From: Candidatus Methanophagales archaeon ANME-1-THS
GTDB taxonomy: Archaea; Halobacteriota; Syntropharchaeia; Alkanophagales; Methanospirareceae
Assembly: GCA_004212135.1 (NCBI GenBank)
Contig: RXIE01000062.1
Location: 1 to 6,250 of the forward strand
Length of the DNA stretch: 6,250 bases
Direction of reading: 5' to 3'
Shown: positions 6,243-6,250 of the stretch, one piece after another
Layout: every line of letters begins with the position of its first letter
How positions within the stretch are numbered: the stretch's first letter is position 1
Made by a program: the position numbers and the translations under genes
The notes under the pieces: model-generated
What the model saw: only the letters and a program-made list of their open reading frames with translations
Told to the model about the DNA's origin: nothing
Databases searched by the model: none

Positions 6243-6250
6243 TGAAAGCG

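Overview
The window carries four protein-coding genes, all on the minus strand, in two contrasting halves. The right half (2408-6250) is visibly richer in G+C and holds an archaeal-style split glutamate synthase. A subunit with the FMN-binding synthase domain (4992-6242) comes first. It is followed, with a 17-base overlap, by an 866-residue protein fusing a class II glutamine amidotransferase domain to a GXGXG beta-helix domain (2408-5008). Together they would make glutamate from glutamine and 2-oxoglutarate. No NADPH-oxidising small subunit is present, so reduced ferredoxin is the likeliest electron donor.

The left half (1-2407) is more AT-rich and looks like accessory sequence. It holds a 422-residue membrane-anchored, metzincin-like zinc metalloprotease (827-2095). 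After it comes a compact junction with an oligo-T terminator and a new TATA box, then a second membrane-anchored protein (1-738) that runs off the window edge. The second gene has no stop inside the window. It has an internal duplication with a 140-residue period. Both left-half proteins have one N-terminal membrane helix and a predicted extracytoplasmic domain.

The 312-base gap between the halves (2096-2407) contains the protease promoter, an inverted copy of 28 bases of the protease gene, and a short coding-like fragment on the plus strand that may be a gene remnant.

The most unusual structures are two long perfect inverted repeats. One has 25-base arms, lies wholly inside the glutamate synthase coding region and stays in frame. 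The other has 28-base arms linking the protease gene to the gap beside it. Both look like products of inverted, template-switch-type copying. The divided glutamate synthase, the AT-rich TATA boxes with a usable spacing, the oligo-T terminator and the GGTG/GGAGG ribosome binding sites all point to an archaeon, most likely a euryarchaeal anaerobe (methanogen or methanotroph relative). The lineage is inference, because no rRNA or other phylogenetic marker is present. I found no tRNA, rRNA, CRISPR array, intact insertion sequence or integrase.
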